A DNA stretch of 64,000 bases from positions 1-64,000 of the forward strand of contig JAECUM010009696.1 in the NCBI GenBank assembly GCA_016617855.1. Reading direction: 5' to 3'. This DNA comes from Megalonaias nervosa. Lineage: Eukaryota > Mollusca > Bivalvia > Unionida > Unionidae. The first letter of the stretch is position 1. Every line of letters begins with the position of its first letter. Shown here one piece after another: positions 33,184-45,600 of this stretch. Both the position numbers and the translations under genes were made by a program. Below the pieces are notes generated by a model. That model saw only the letters and a list, made by a program, of their open reading frames with translations, made no database searches and was not told the origin of the DNA.

Positions 33184-33343
33184 CCAACCTTGCGTATACC
33201 CTTGACCTAATATTTAATCATAGTATGCAGGAGATTTATTCACTCATTAAGCTTCTAGAGCGTTTGGTTAGACCTTGATTGGTGATCGCGAGTGTGCAAA
33301 TCATTGTTAACTAGAACATATCGGCAAGTCTTAAACGTTTATA
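33184..33343 (+). promoter_or_regulatory. TXNL1: 5' flank and 5' UTR of TXNL1
   Basis: No TATA box stands out immediately upstream of the ATG at 33344. The 100 bp before it are richer in CG dinucleotides than the flanks (GATCGCGAG, ATCGGCAAG, AACGTTT), which would suit a TATA-less housekeeping promoter. The transcription start cannot be placed from sequence alone. Confidence 0.35.
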
Positions 33344-33444
33344 ATGGCGGTGAATCTGAAAATGATCAAAAGTGACGCAGAATGGGATGTAGAAATGACA
33401 GCTGCCGGCACGAAATTGGTGGTAGTGGATTTTTATGCCAACTG
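33344..33444 (+). CDS. TXNL1: TXNL1 exon 1 (start codon)
   Basis: It encodes residues 1-33 and two bases of Trp34 (MAVNLKMIKSDAEWD, then KLVVVDFYAN). The donor is ACTG|GTATGA. The ATG has no competing upstream in-frame start close by. The intron falls inside the codon just before the active-site cysteine. Confidence 0.93.
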
Positions 33445-36400
33445 GTATGATACAAAGAATTGTGTAAACCAACAAGGGAGTTTTCACTTTACTTTCTGGT
33501 CAAGTGTAAAAAATGTCTGGTGTGGTTAAAATCTAGAACATCAGACGATCCATCCAGCCATGTAAATCTTATTTTATGTATATACAAAAACGGGATTTTC
33601 CACTCTTAACTATCTATTCATCCAAGCGTATGGGATTGATCTAAAAGGGTGTTTGTTCTCTTTGCTTTCATATAGGCGGGGTTTTGGTGACGTCAAGAAC
33701 CATTTTATATGTTCTCTCCCATTCGAAGACAGCCTCATTCTTACGGCGAATGACCCGGTTTTTATGTGCACGACGATTTTGACAGAAAATTCAAGCTGCT
33801 ATAATTAAATGATCCCATTCAGTAATACCTTTGCAGTATCATTTCATTGTGTAATACAAAAACTTTCTGCAAAACGTGGTCCTAAACGTGGTCAAATAAA
33901 TGATCAGGACTGACTTTTAACCTAAGCCAAATGAAGAATCACATCAGGGTAACTGTATGTAAAAACTACTCGGAGGTTTTTATGATGATGTGGTAGGGTT
34001 CTAATTTTAGTGACTAGTATGTCGGTGTCATCATGTAGTTCTTCAGTGTAACATACCTCCCCAGATATTTGTGTTTTTAAGGTGCCATCTTGCTGCCTAA
34101 ATAATGGTGTCAGAGGTCTCGGAAACGCTTAATTACGCATATTTGGACGCAAATTTTTGATCTGGGATGCAGAAAATCACCCATGCAGGAGTCCTCCGTA
34201 CACATGCAAATAGCTGGGTGGCAAAGTCAAAGACTTGCCAGTCCAACTTCAACCACCAACTGAGTGGTGAATGTGTTGATTAATTGATCATTTTAGTTAT
34301 GCTGATACATTAGAACCTGTCATGAGCGACCTCTGCTATGAGCGACCACCTGTCATGTACAACCACAATCGTAATGCACGGATCGATTTTATTATATAAA
34401 TGCTCTGCTATGAGCGACCACCTGCTGAACGCGACCAGCAACCGCGATTTCTTGGCAAAATATGCATTTCGACACTGCTATGAATGACCGCATCACAAAA
34501 AAACGAGGATAAACTCCACCAACCTTTATTTAATCCCTGTAAGAATGACCGCTCATACCGTTCTAAATATTAAAAAAAAATAAAAATAAAAAATAGGCTG
34601 GCTACCGATCTCTGAACTTTTTTAGCTAGGCTTATAGTGATTTACAGTTTCTGTCATAAACCAGACTAAAGTATATGTAGGTTATATCCTAGCCTGGTTC
34701 CCAGCTTCATATGCTCCCTGTGTTGTTCTCCGTTATTCGTATAGGGGTGAGGAACGCAGAAAGCATACAGAGCAGGGAACCAGACTAATTATTCCCGCAC
34801 TTAACTTGCTTCCCGGTTGTTGTAGGACCTGGCATCCCGATGACGACTGTATCGCGAGAACAGACAGACACCAGTGACCTTTATGTAATCAGTTATTACA
34901 ACGACCGCTTGATTAGTATAGATTGTTCTGATCAAAACCAAACATAAAAGGAATATTAAAAAAAGGGATTGTTGCTACCAGTGATGGATGCTACAGCCTG
35001 TAAACCAGGCTAATGTACATGTCATGAAATGCCGTTGAAGTGCCAAAGTTGACGAAGTGGCCGCATATATTGTTTGTCTCGAATTAATCGGTATTGCCGG
35101 GGGTGAATAAGGTCATTGTCTATTAAACCAGCAAGAGAGAATCATTTGTGGGATTCGATTGACAGTGCTCAAGACTTATGATGTTTGTTCCCCCCCCCAT
35201 GTTAAGTGATCACAAAGCTGTCGTCTATTCAAGTTGCTGCGACCGGGTGACACACTTTGCTTACAGAGTTAATCCCTGTATGTCATCTTTTAATGAAGCC
35301 ATTGACTTTTGTCACTGAGTAAATGGTCCTGTTTCTGGATGAGATAATTGTTTGGGTTTTTTTGTTTTGTTTTTATTAATTGTTAGATATGCAATGCACA
35401 TGTATAGATTTTTCGTATTTTCCCACAGCCACCGTCTTTACGTTCGATATTGCAACTGAGCACTAATAATTTAAACACCTAGAATTTTAATAACAATGGA
35501 TGAACCTCCAACTAAAAGAGACAAATTTTAATGCTAGAGAAAATAATTATTGTAACTGAAAGAAGTGAAAAAGTGCAGACCACTCGCAAAAAAAGCGGTT
35601 TAAACGTTGGTAAAACAAATTTAGGTTGTTATAAAGGAAAACGAGTAATTCAGAAACAATTTCATATGCTAAAATATGTGATCTTCAAATGTAAATGTGA
35701 TTTCATGTTTAATGATAGAAGTATATTTTTATTACAATATAATTTTGTTTTTAGATGAATGCATACAATATTTTAGCAACAACTACTAATAAAGAATAGA
35801 ATATATGTACAGTGATTGTGGTTATTTTTCTTGAAATTGTTCTGAAACTGGACCTTGGAAACGTATTTTTGTACAAACCTGCTATGAAAGACCACCTGTC
35901 TCGAGAGACCGCTTTTTGTTGGCAGAAGGGGCGGTCTCTCATAACAGGTTTTACTGTATTTACAATGACAAAATTCATTGGTTCAAAGACCCAAGATGTG
36001 CCTGCTGTATTTATTGGAGTACATCAAAAGAACGCGATGCAATTGCTGGATGGCAAGTTCAAAGACTTTGACTAGCAGCTTGGGTGGGAAGATGTGCTGA
36101 TATTTACAATGACTGAATTCAGAGACTAAAAAACCCCTAGTCCAAGTTTCCTCTGACCCTTGACACCCCATTTTTGATATTTGGACATTAATGTTGGGGT
36201 GTAGGGTCAGAGTCCAGTCCCTATCAAAAAGTTGGAATTCGCCGACACCATTTGGTGTCGGCATAGGGTAGCCACTTACTAACCGGCCTAGCAAACTTTA
36301 ATGACCTTTCATCAAGATATACCTGCATGAAATCGATAGGAATATGATTTATTTTCTCAGATATTGTGAGTATAGCATTCGGTATATCTTTAATCCGCTG

Positions 36401-39400
36401 ACAGACTAGCCGAAATTATAGGTTGATGAAATTTGACCTGGAACTCGCCATTTGCATTCCGAGTCACATGACTACACCAATCTCGCGACCTACATGTCAA
36501 CGACTTCAGAGTTCAAATAGTCACGTGATATCAACAATTAACCATTTCTAATGTTGCTGCGGGAAAACAAATCGAACATATAAATGAAAGTCACGTAATA
36601 TTTATAGAAATATAAAAGAACATAAACTTATAAAAATATATATTCTGGAAACAACGACCAGAAATCTGTAAATGTTGCAGCAGCTTTAAAAAACAACAGA
36701 TTTTACAAGCGGATAGCACAGGTCAATGTGATACCAACAAAATACATCGCAGGCACGTGCTTAGTATTTGGTGAATCTGGTTTTCTCCACCTTGCTGGTA
36801 AAATAGGGTAGATATTTTCGTCTTAATCTTTGGCAAAATTAAAGCTGCCATGCATAACCTCATATCAATTTCGACGAAAAATTTATCAAGGAATCGATTG
36901 GAAAAGGAATTTTTGAGACGACGTTGTGGGAAACATGCAATATGAACAAAATATTGTGGTGTGTATCCCTATACTTCGTCTTCGCCTAATTGTAGAAATA
37001 TTTGTAAAAATACCTATGTCACCGATTTGCTGGTTTAGCTTGAACAGAAGATAACGACTGCTATAGTTCAAATCGAAAGTGTTAGTAAAGTTCGCATTGT
37101 GTCACTAACAAACAGAATATTAAAGGAATAAATGTGCCACAGTTAGATTAACGAGATCTCTCCGTGTGAGGCCATTTGTTTTGATCATGTGACAATATGG
37201 CATCGGCGTTCACCTGACTTAGTATAGCGGAGTACAATGCAGGGAGCATACTAAGCAGGGAACCAAACTAGTAGGTTGCGAGATTTGTGTAGTCATGTGA
37301 CTCACAATGCAAATAGCGAGTTCCAGGTCAAATTTCATTAACGCTATAGTTGCATCTTGTCTCTCAGCGGATTAAGATATAACGAATGCTATACTCGCTA
37401 TTTCTGAGAAAATAAATCATATTCCTATCGATTTCATGCAGGTATATCTTGATGAAAGGTCGTTAAAATTTGCTAGGCCAGTAGGTAAGTGGCTACCCTA
37501 TGCCAACACCAAAGGTGTCAGTGAATTCCAACTTTTCGATAGGGAGTGGACTCTGACCCTACACCCCAACATAAATGTCCAAATATCAAAAATGGGGTGT
37601 CAAGGGTCAGAGGAAACTCAGACTAGAGATGTACATGTGTTTATTATAATAGTACATCAGAACTTTAGCTTCCATTGTTGTGTTCATTTCTGATTGTAGC
37701 CAAATAAATAGTGCATGCGACAACGAAATCAAGGGGCATCAAGACTTGGACAAAACGTCGTTTGCAAATTTGGATAAGTATTTTGTGGTTAAACGGTAAA
37801 CTGACAAAAATTTTAATAAGATTGAGAAGAATGCTAAAGTTGCTAGAACTGATAGTTTGGATGGGATAGTAGCCAAGTTTAAGAAGTGTGTGTTGCATGG
37901 ATTAGTGTTTGGAATAAGACCATTCCTTGATTGACAGAATTCTGTTTCACCCTGAAAGACAAACAAGAGTTACACTGCAGTCGGGCAATTCTGCGCGACT
38001 AAGGTCACCAGTATTGGCGCAAAACGCATACCAAATTCAACCGATTGACGAAAATAAAATTCTGCAGTGCTTACCAATTGAAAAGCGGCAATTGTCACCA
38101 GAATATTCTGTTCAAAATAATACTAATTTTGGAAAAACGGGATACCACCCCAATGTCTTCGTGACTCGCGAAATGGCGGCCTATTCTTCGCATGGCTTTG
38201 AAAAGATGTAATGTTTATGCATCAGGCTCTGGAAATGAAATACATTACTTTAGACTCTTTCCATCAGTATTTGTGCCAATGATCTAGGTCATATTTATAG
38301 CTGGTTTTACAGAAATCAGTGTAATAATGCCACTGAATGCCAAGAGCTATTAAGCAAAACTAAACCGATCTTGTAAAAAAAAAAATAGTAAAAGTTTGTT
38401 ATTTTATTTTTTTTTAAAAAGCTATTTTGTTGAAGAGAAACAACAATGAATATGATATCATGTGTTTACAACGTCTCATTTATGGGTAAAAAAAATTGCT
38501 GAAGAATTTTGAAAAAGACCTCGTGAACAGGATTTTCTTGAGAATCCGTCCAAGATGCAAGTTGACAAATTGGATAGCAGACAATAAAGTAGGTGTGGGA
38601 CAACTTGCAAAATTTGAAATTTGGATTAAGATACAGCATTGTTCTGAGGTAGATAATTCTATCATTTAAATAATGTATATTTATTTGTATGATTCTAAAA
38701 AAGAAATATTAAATAGGTTTTTCTGTGTTACAAGTTCAAGAAGGTCATAGATTGGGTCTTCATTTTGACATCCTAGAAATCACATTTTTTATACTCATTT
38801 AGAATAGAAATGTGGGTTATTTTTGTACACGTTATGAATATCACTTTCCTTAATTAAAGGATGATCGTTCTTTCTTGATACAAATTGGATTTTCAACAAA
38901 AACAACATGTGATCCAGTGTTTACAGAAATGACTTATTATTGTGCAGAATGACCAGACGCACAGAATAGACTGACACGGTTATACATGTCAGTGTTATAA
39001 AGAATGTGGGAATTAAACTCGGTGGCAACCAACAGTTCTTCTAATCTGCAAAGTTCAACATTTTCTAGGAGGGGACTGCAACTTTTGCTGGTGGGACTCC
39101 TATTTTTACCAAAATGGGAGTCCTGGACTCCTAGTTTTAAAATCCTAGCAAGACCTCTGGGTGTTGTCTAGCATGTTCTGAGGTTGACTAACATCAGAAC
39201 AAGAAGTCAAATTTTCAGGAACATCTCACACACTTGGCAGCCCAAATCGACACTTTTCTACAAACATGAGTCATATTGCTCTAGTCTGACAGTACTTACT
39301 CTGATATCTTTGTTTTTTAATAAATTCAAATTCTGACAGAAGGAAATAAACATGTTTTCAAGTTCCATTGCCATACAGTTCAGTTGGCTGGAATGTGATG

Positions 39401-39612
39401 GAAGCTGGGAATGCTGAAATCGGTTAAAAGGATGATAAGTATCTTGAATGAAAATGAAGCTATCTAAACACTTAAATATTAGTATGTTTTTATTCATTTT
39501 GTTAAAGAAACAAACTTCAGCTTATGAAATGATGTGTAATTTTCTTAACATGTAAAATAATATTTCCATTCCCACCAAAGAAACATGAGTAAACACCTAG
39601 CATTACACTGTA

Positions 39613-39664
<52 letters not shown>

Positions 39665-42600
39665 GCGAATTACCATGATTAAATTAAACTAGGAAGGAAT
39701 GAAAAATATACTAAGCAGTATATGTGCAGAATACAGCTAATTCAGAAAAAAGTATTAATTAGTAAACAGTTTTAAATTCCATATGAGTTGATGCTAAGGA
39801 AATAAGGTGGGATATAACATGGGCATGATAGAAAAACTGGTTGCCACATGTAAAGTACCTAGATACATGTAGCTTGAGACTGCAGATTTGAACTTTTGTC
39901 AAGATGGATTCACACACACTCTTGGTTAAGCAAGGGCAACTCCCTTAAGGCCATGGGCCAGATCAGAGATATTAAAAGCCAAACCCTATGATGTAAATTA
40001 ATGGAAGAAACCAAGTCACTGGCTGGATATGTTTTAATTTATGTATGTGATACTAATTGATTATTGCCAATTGATGATCATTATGATATGTTTTACATTG
40101 TCCTAAATGAAAATGGTATTGATCTAACTTCCACCTCAGCAACTAATTCCAAAATCTTGTTATTTGCCGATGACTATCAGCAGTTAAAAGGAAGAAATGG
40201 TCTTAAATTGAATTCCTGGAAATTCTTTTCACACAATGAACCATCAGTCCCTTCGGGGGACTCTTGCTTTCAGTATTGTTGATTATGCTTAGCAGTACTG
40301 TTCTATTAATTTGACTTGTTAGACACCAGCATATCACCCATTTTCACATTCTGTTTAAAAGAAGAAAAAATATTTTGCAAACACTTTGCACTTGGTAAAC
40401 TGTTTTTTTGGTGAGGAGGGATGGGTGGGTGGGCACAAAGAAGCTGAAATACTCAGAATGTATGATTACTTGGTATTACTGTCCAGAAATTATGGTTAAA
40501 AATATTCCAACTTGCAAAACAAACAAAGTCAATGGCTGATTTTTATATATTTTCCATGTGAGGACTACTGCTTCTGTGGCCGAAGTGGTTAGTGTCCGCC
40601 TCAGATGCAGGAGGTCATGGGTTTGAACCCCAGCCGAGTCATACCAAAGACTTACAAAAATGGCGCTCAGCATTAAGAGGATAGTGCTAGAACTGGTTGG
40701 CCTGGTGCCTGGATAATGTGACTGGGTGGGACATGATGCTCTATGTCTGCTGACATTGGAGTGATACGACTTAAAAATTGTTAAAGCTACATTAAAAATC
40801 CAAATTACACACACATACACTCGTACGTGTGAGGGCTAGCATACTTCAGCTATATTGGCGAATAAAGGTCTGGTCTTGACCAAGTACAAAGTCAATTACT
40901 TTAAATGTAGCAAACTTGATAGTTACTTTTGAAATTGTCTTTTACAATTACAGTCACTAAATTCTGGGTGGACAAAATAATGGAAGTACATTACATTTTT
41001 AGAATATAATCTGTAAACCCCTGCCCTTAAGGCAGAGAATATTATGTTGTTCTATCAGTCAGTCCTTCTTTTACTAATTTACAGTTACCAGACTTAGTTG
41101 ATTGTTTTTTCTTGGGGTAAGGAACAACCCTTTCAATTTTGGCATCATAAGGTCACTGACTGAATGAAGAAATCTTGGTTCTTTACAATAATTCCAGATC
41201 TGCAATAGCTACAGTTACCAAACTATTTGGATCTCCTGCACCTGGGTAGAGAAGAATCCTAGTGATTTTGGGGTCAAAAGTCAAGGCCAGTGTGACTGCA
41301 CAATAACTTGAGTTCTCTGCCATCTACAGTTACCAGACTTTGTGGATTACTTGCACTTGGTGTAAAGAAGCATCCATTAAGTCAAAAGGTCATCAGTCAG
41401 ATTCACTGTGAATAACAAAAAATTAAAAATGGATTTTGCATAATGTTACTTAGATATCACAGATCTGAGCTAGACTTTTGTGAGTTGCTTGCACTTGGGG
41501 TTAAGGAAGAACCCTATTGATTTGGGGGTCAAAGATTAAGGTCACTGAAAAAAGAAGAAAAATGGTTTCTGTTTGCCATCACCTGCAGTTACCCAACTTT
41601 ATGGATTGCATGTACTTGGGGTAAGGTGAAAGCTTATCAGTTTCAGGGATCAAAGGTCAAGGTCAGTGTGACTTAAAGAAACCGTGTTTCCTTATTAGTG
41701 CCCATTTAGAGAACTATTAAGCATGGAGCAGGCATTTTTGCCATACATGGTACTCTTTTTTTAAATTTTAAATATTTTTTTTCTAAAGATTATATTTCTC
41801 TAAAGTATTTTGATCCATTCCAGGTGTGGACCGTGTCAAAAAATTGCCCCCAAATTTTCAGAGTTTGTCATAAGATATCCAGGAGCAGTATACTTCAAGG
41901 TTGATGTTGATGAATGTCAGGTATGTGAAAACAATTATTTTTAACAAATAAGTATACCAGTTACTAAAAATTTTAATTGTGCATTTTCACACAGCTATAT
42001 AAAACTAACTGTAAAGCGTTTACCTCACAAAATGCAATCAATGTGTGCACTGACTGTCATTATATTCTCAGAAAATGATAAAATGAGAACTCTTGTACTC
42101 ATCAAGAAGCTAATGTAGCTATTTTGAGTAAAATGTTACTATGATGAGTAAGGCAAAGAAAAAATGATTTTCCATAATAGGAAGAACTGCAGCTACACTA
42201 ACAATAATTTTTGAGAGAAAAGTGTAATTCGAATTAATGTTGGTATTTTATAGTAATTAATATCATATTAACAAGTAGGAGACTTTTATTTGGTTATAAA
42301 ATATGTGATATGGTTACTTAAGTTTGGTAATCTACATGTTTTTGCCACTAGGGAATGACCAACTTTTTGAATCACAACAATGTGGGGCATATAATAAGGG
42401 TTCAGTCTGTGAAGCCATTTGCCTTTTTTGTTTAAAGGGGTCAGGTCAAACATTTATGGGCCAATATTGTGCATGGTTTCTATATTAAAATAGAAATTGA
42501 TTTGGTTTTTTTTAGTAATTTTATGCTGTACAATTTATAATACTGAATGTAAATCAGTTAGCATAAAATGTTGTTGCTTCATTTGAGTCATATCTTTATC

Positions 42601-45600
42601 TGCATTCTTCTCATACTCAGTTAAAGGGACTGCCCATCGTCTGATTCACAGCAAGATAAGATGTGTATTTGGCCTGCTTGTGTATGAGAGTCAGGTTTAA
42701 TTTTGATAAGTAACAAGTTTCTCCAACTGAATTAAATTTACACATGGTGCTTTACTTTTGTTCCAGCATGCATGTTGCAGATAGTTCCCATACTATTTGC
42801 TTAGCAACAGTTGTGTACTTACATTTAGTATCATGTGCTTTGGAAACCAGTCCTTCCAAATGGATTTTCACATTACAAACTGGCATCCTCTTGGGGGCTG
42901 TCATTTGATATGTTTAATATCAAATTCAATTTGGCATTTTTCCCCAATTGGATACTCATAAGCTATACTAATAACATAAAGGTCATGCCCATTAAATACA
43001 TTTCTTTTACAGTTATAAATAGGAAAAATATGAGAATATTTGCTTCATGCTGGGATCAGCCTAGCTCTATTCCACGAATCTGGGATCAATCCAGAATACA
43101 CTCTTATGCGGGGATTAGCCTAGCATAGATCTAGTTAAGATGGGATCAGCCCAGAATACATTAGCATGCTGGGATCAGCCTAGCATGTATTCTACTTAAG
43201 CTGGGATCAGCCCAGAATACACTTAAATGCTGGGATCAGCCTAGCACAGATTTTACTTGAGCTGGGATCAGCCTAGCACCAATTCTACTTGATCTGGGAT
43301 CAGCCCAGAATACACTGTAATGCTGGGATCAGCCTAGCACCAATTGTAAATCAGTCTTTTACATTGAGCTGGGATTCTGCCTAGCACCAATTCTTCTTGA
43401 GCTAGGATCAGCCCAGAATACACAGTAATGCTGGGATCAGCCTAGCACCGATTGGGAATCAGTCTTTTTCAGTAAGCTGGGATCAGCCTAGCACCAATTC
43501 TACTTGAGCTGGGATCAGCCCAGAATACACAGTAATGCTGGGATCAGCCTAGCACTGATTGGGAATCATTCTTTTACATTCATATTCTAGCCCATGAGTA
43601 GCCCCCACAGAGAGAGTCAAATATTTTTAAATATTTAAATTAAGTATTGATGTTATTTTAGTTATGAGTTTGATGTTGTAGAATATTAGCAGTAATGAAT
43701 GGTGGCATGTTTGAGAGAAAGGGAGAGAGTGAGTGAGAGAGAGATGAATGCATATACTCATGTATCCTATATTTCTTACAATGCATGTATTAAATCATTT
43801 CTCGTACAGTTCAGTATTATTTTGTTGTGCATAAATTGTGCATAAATTGCTTAGATAAACTGCTGTGAACAGCAATATGAATCATTTTACAAAACAAACA
43901 TATAACGACATTCAACTGTTTGAATGCAGATCATGTCGTTTGTAGTTGTCAGTAGTGTGTTCACTGTAAAATCACCTCTGTTTCATTGCAGTGTCCTTTA
44001 TCGTGCATAAAATAGATACAAATTTTTACTTTGGCATCATTCTCACTATTGTCATAGCAAGCCATGTTGGAGATATACTGGAGATTTTATCACTAAAAGT
44101 TCAAATTGTTGGATTCTAATGGTGAACTGTATGAAGGCAATTTAAATTGGATAGTATCACTGTGATTTTTTTCAACATTGGGTGAATTTGTGGAGAGAAA
44201 AAATTGCCAGATTGTTTGCAGAGATTGAGACGACATATGTTAGGATATAGTGAGACTGGTTATAGTTTATTGCCATGTTAAATTTGAAGACAGTAACACA
44301 GTGTAACTTGTATTGCTAAATCTCCATCCATGTCAGTTAAAAGCTAAATCATACTGTTATCCCTCAATTCATGGAACTTGGTGAGGGAATGCATCATCAC
44401 AAAAGCAGGCCAGAATGACTATATTTTGGATTTCACTGATTTTGTTGTGGGGTTTCTTTTTGCATTTGAGGAGTGTTTTTCAAGCTCTGTTTATGATAGA
44501 GTCATCAATCTAGATATTTATATGAATTTCTGTTTGTAGCACACATTTACAATAAAAGAATGTCACTGTGACCGACATTTCAGATTTTAATTGCATAGGT
44601 TAGGAGGTTACATTTAGCTCATTACTAATTATTTTTGTTTCATTATGTATTCATGCTGATGTAGCTAGAATCATGAAATTTGTTGAGGATAAGCATCGTA
44701 TTATATTATTACACCCTCATCACAAAAGTAGGCCAGTGACACATTTTTTATGCTTCTCTAACTCGGGATTAGTCCAAGTAATGTTTTTGTCAGAGTCATC
44801 AAGAACCAGATGAGCGTATGCATCTCTCTTTGTAGTACACACTTAGAAGAGTAGAAGCTTACTGTGATTTACATTTGCATGTTCCTAGATTTTTTAAGTA
44901 ATTTGCCTTCAGATTGTGACCCTATAGATTTTTAACCTCCTGTATAATACTGTTATACCTAGAATCATGCAACTAAACTAGCTGAGAGGATCTTTTTGAT
45001 GTTTATTACATCCTACTCTCAGAAGGAAGTCTCTGACAAATATATTGAATGTTTCACTGACTTTGGTTGTATTTTATGTTTTTATTGTTCATGATTAATT
45101 TATTAAACTAGATGATTGTATACATCTCTCTTAGTACCACACCCACACAAGAGAAGATTTGCAACCAACATTTCAAAAGTTTACAAGCTGTACTTTTGCC
45201 TTTAGCTCTTGACTATATAGTTTTCTTGGGTACTAGGTACACACTATCCTGTCAAGAATTGTGAAACTTGGGAAGTTGAGGTATCTTAAATTTAAGCAAG
45301 TCATTATGGCCCATATTTTATGATCCACAGACTTTTTTACATTTTGTGTTTAATATTCTCTTCTCAGGCACTTTTCCTGCTGGAATCATGAAATTGATGA
45401 TGATGTGTATCTATTACTACTACATACTTACAACAAAAAATCCTCTTATGTTATATACATTCTGTACAGCCCACGACTCTTCAAACTTGATGCAGAGATG
45501 CATCATGATAAATTTGTCATCCTTATTGCAAAATGAGACCTCTGAGACCTGTATTTATGCTTCTGTGACGTTGCACAAATTTTGTGTTGAAAGTTAATAT

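Noticed and set aside
37927..38211. 94-codon frame in TXNL1 intron 1.
   Set aside because: It starts inside no recognisable transcript, has no known motif and lies next to repeat debris.
40064..40282. Frame containing LLFADDYQ, like a reverse transcriptase active site.
   Set aside because: No other RT motif stands before or after it, and the match is six residues long.
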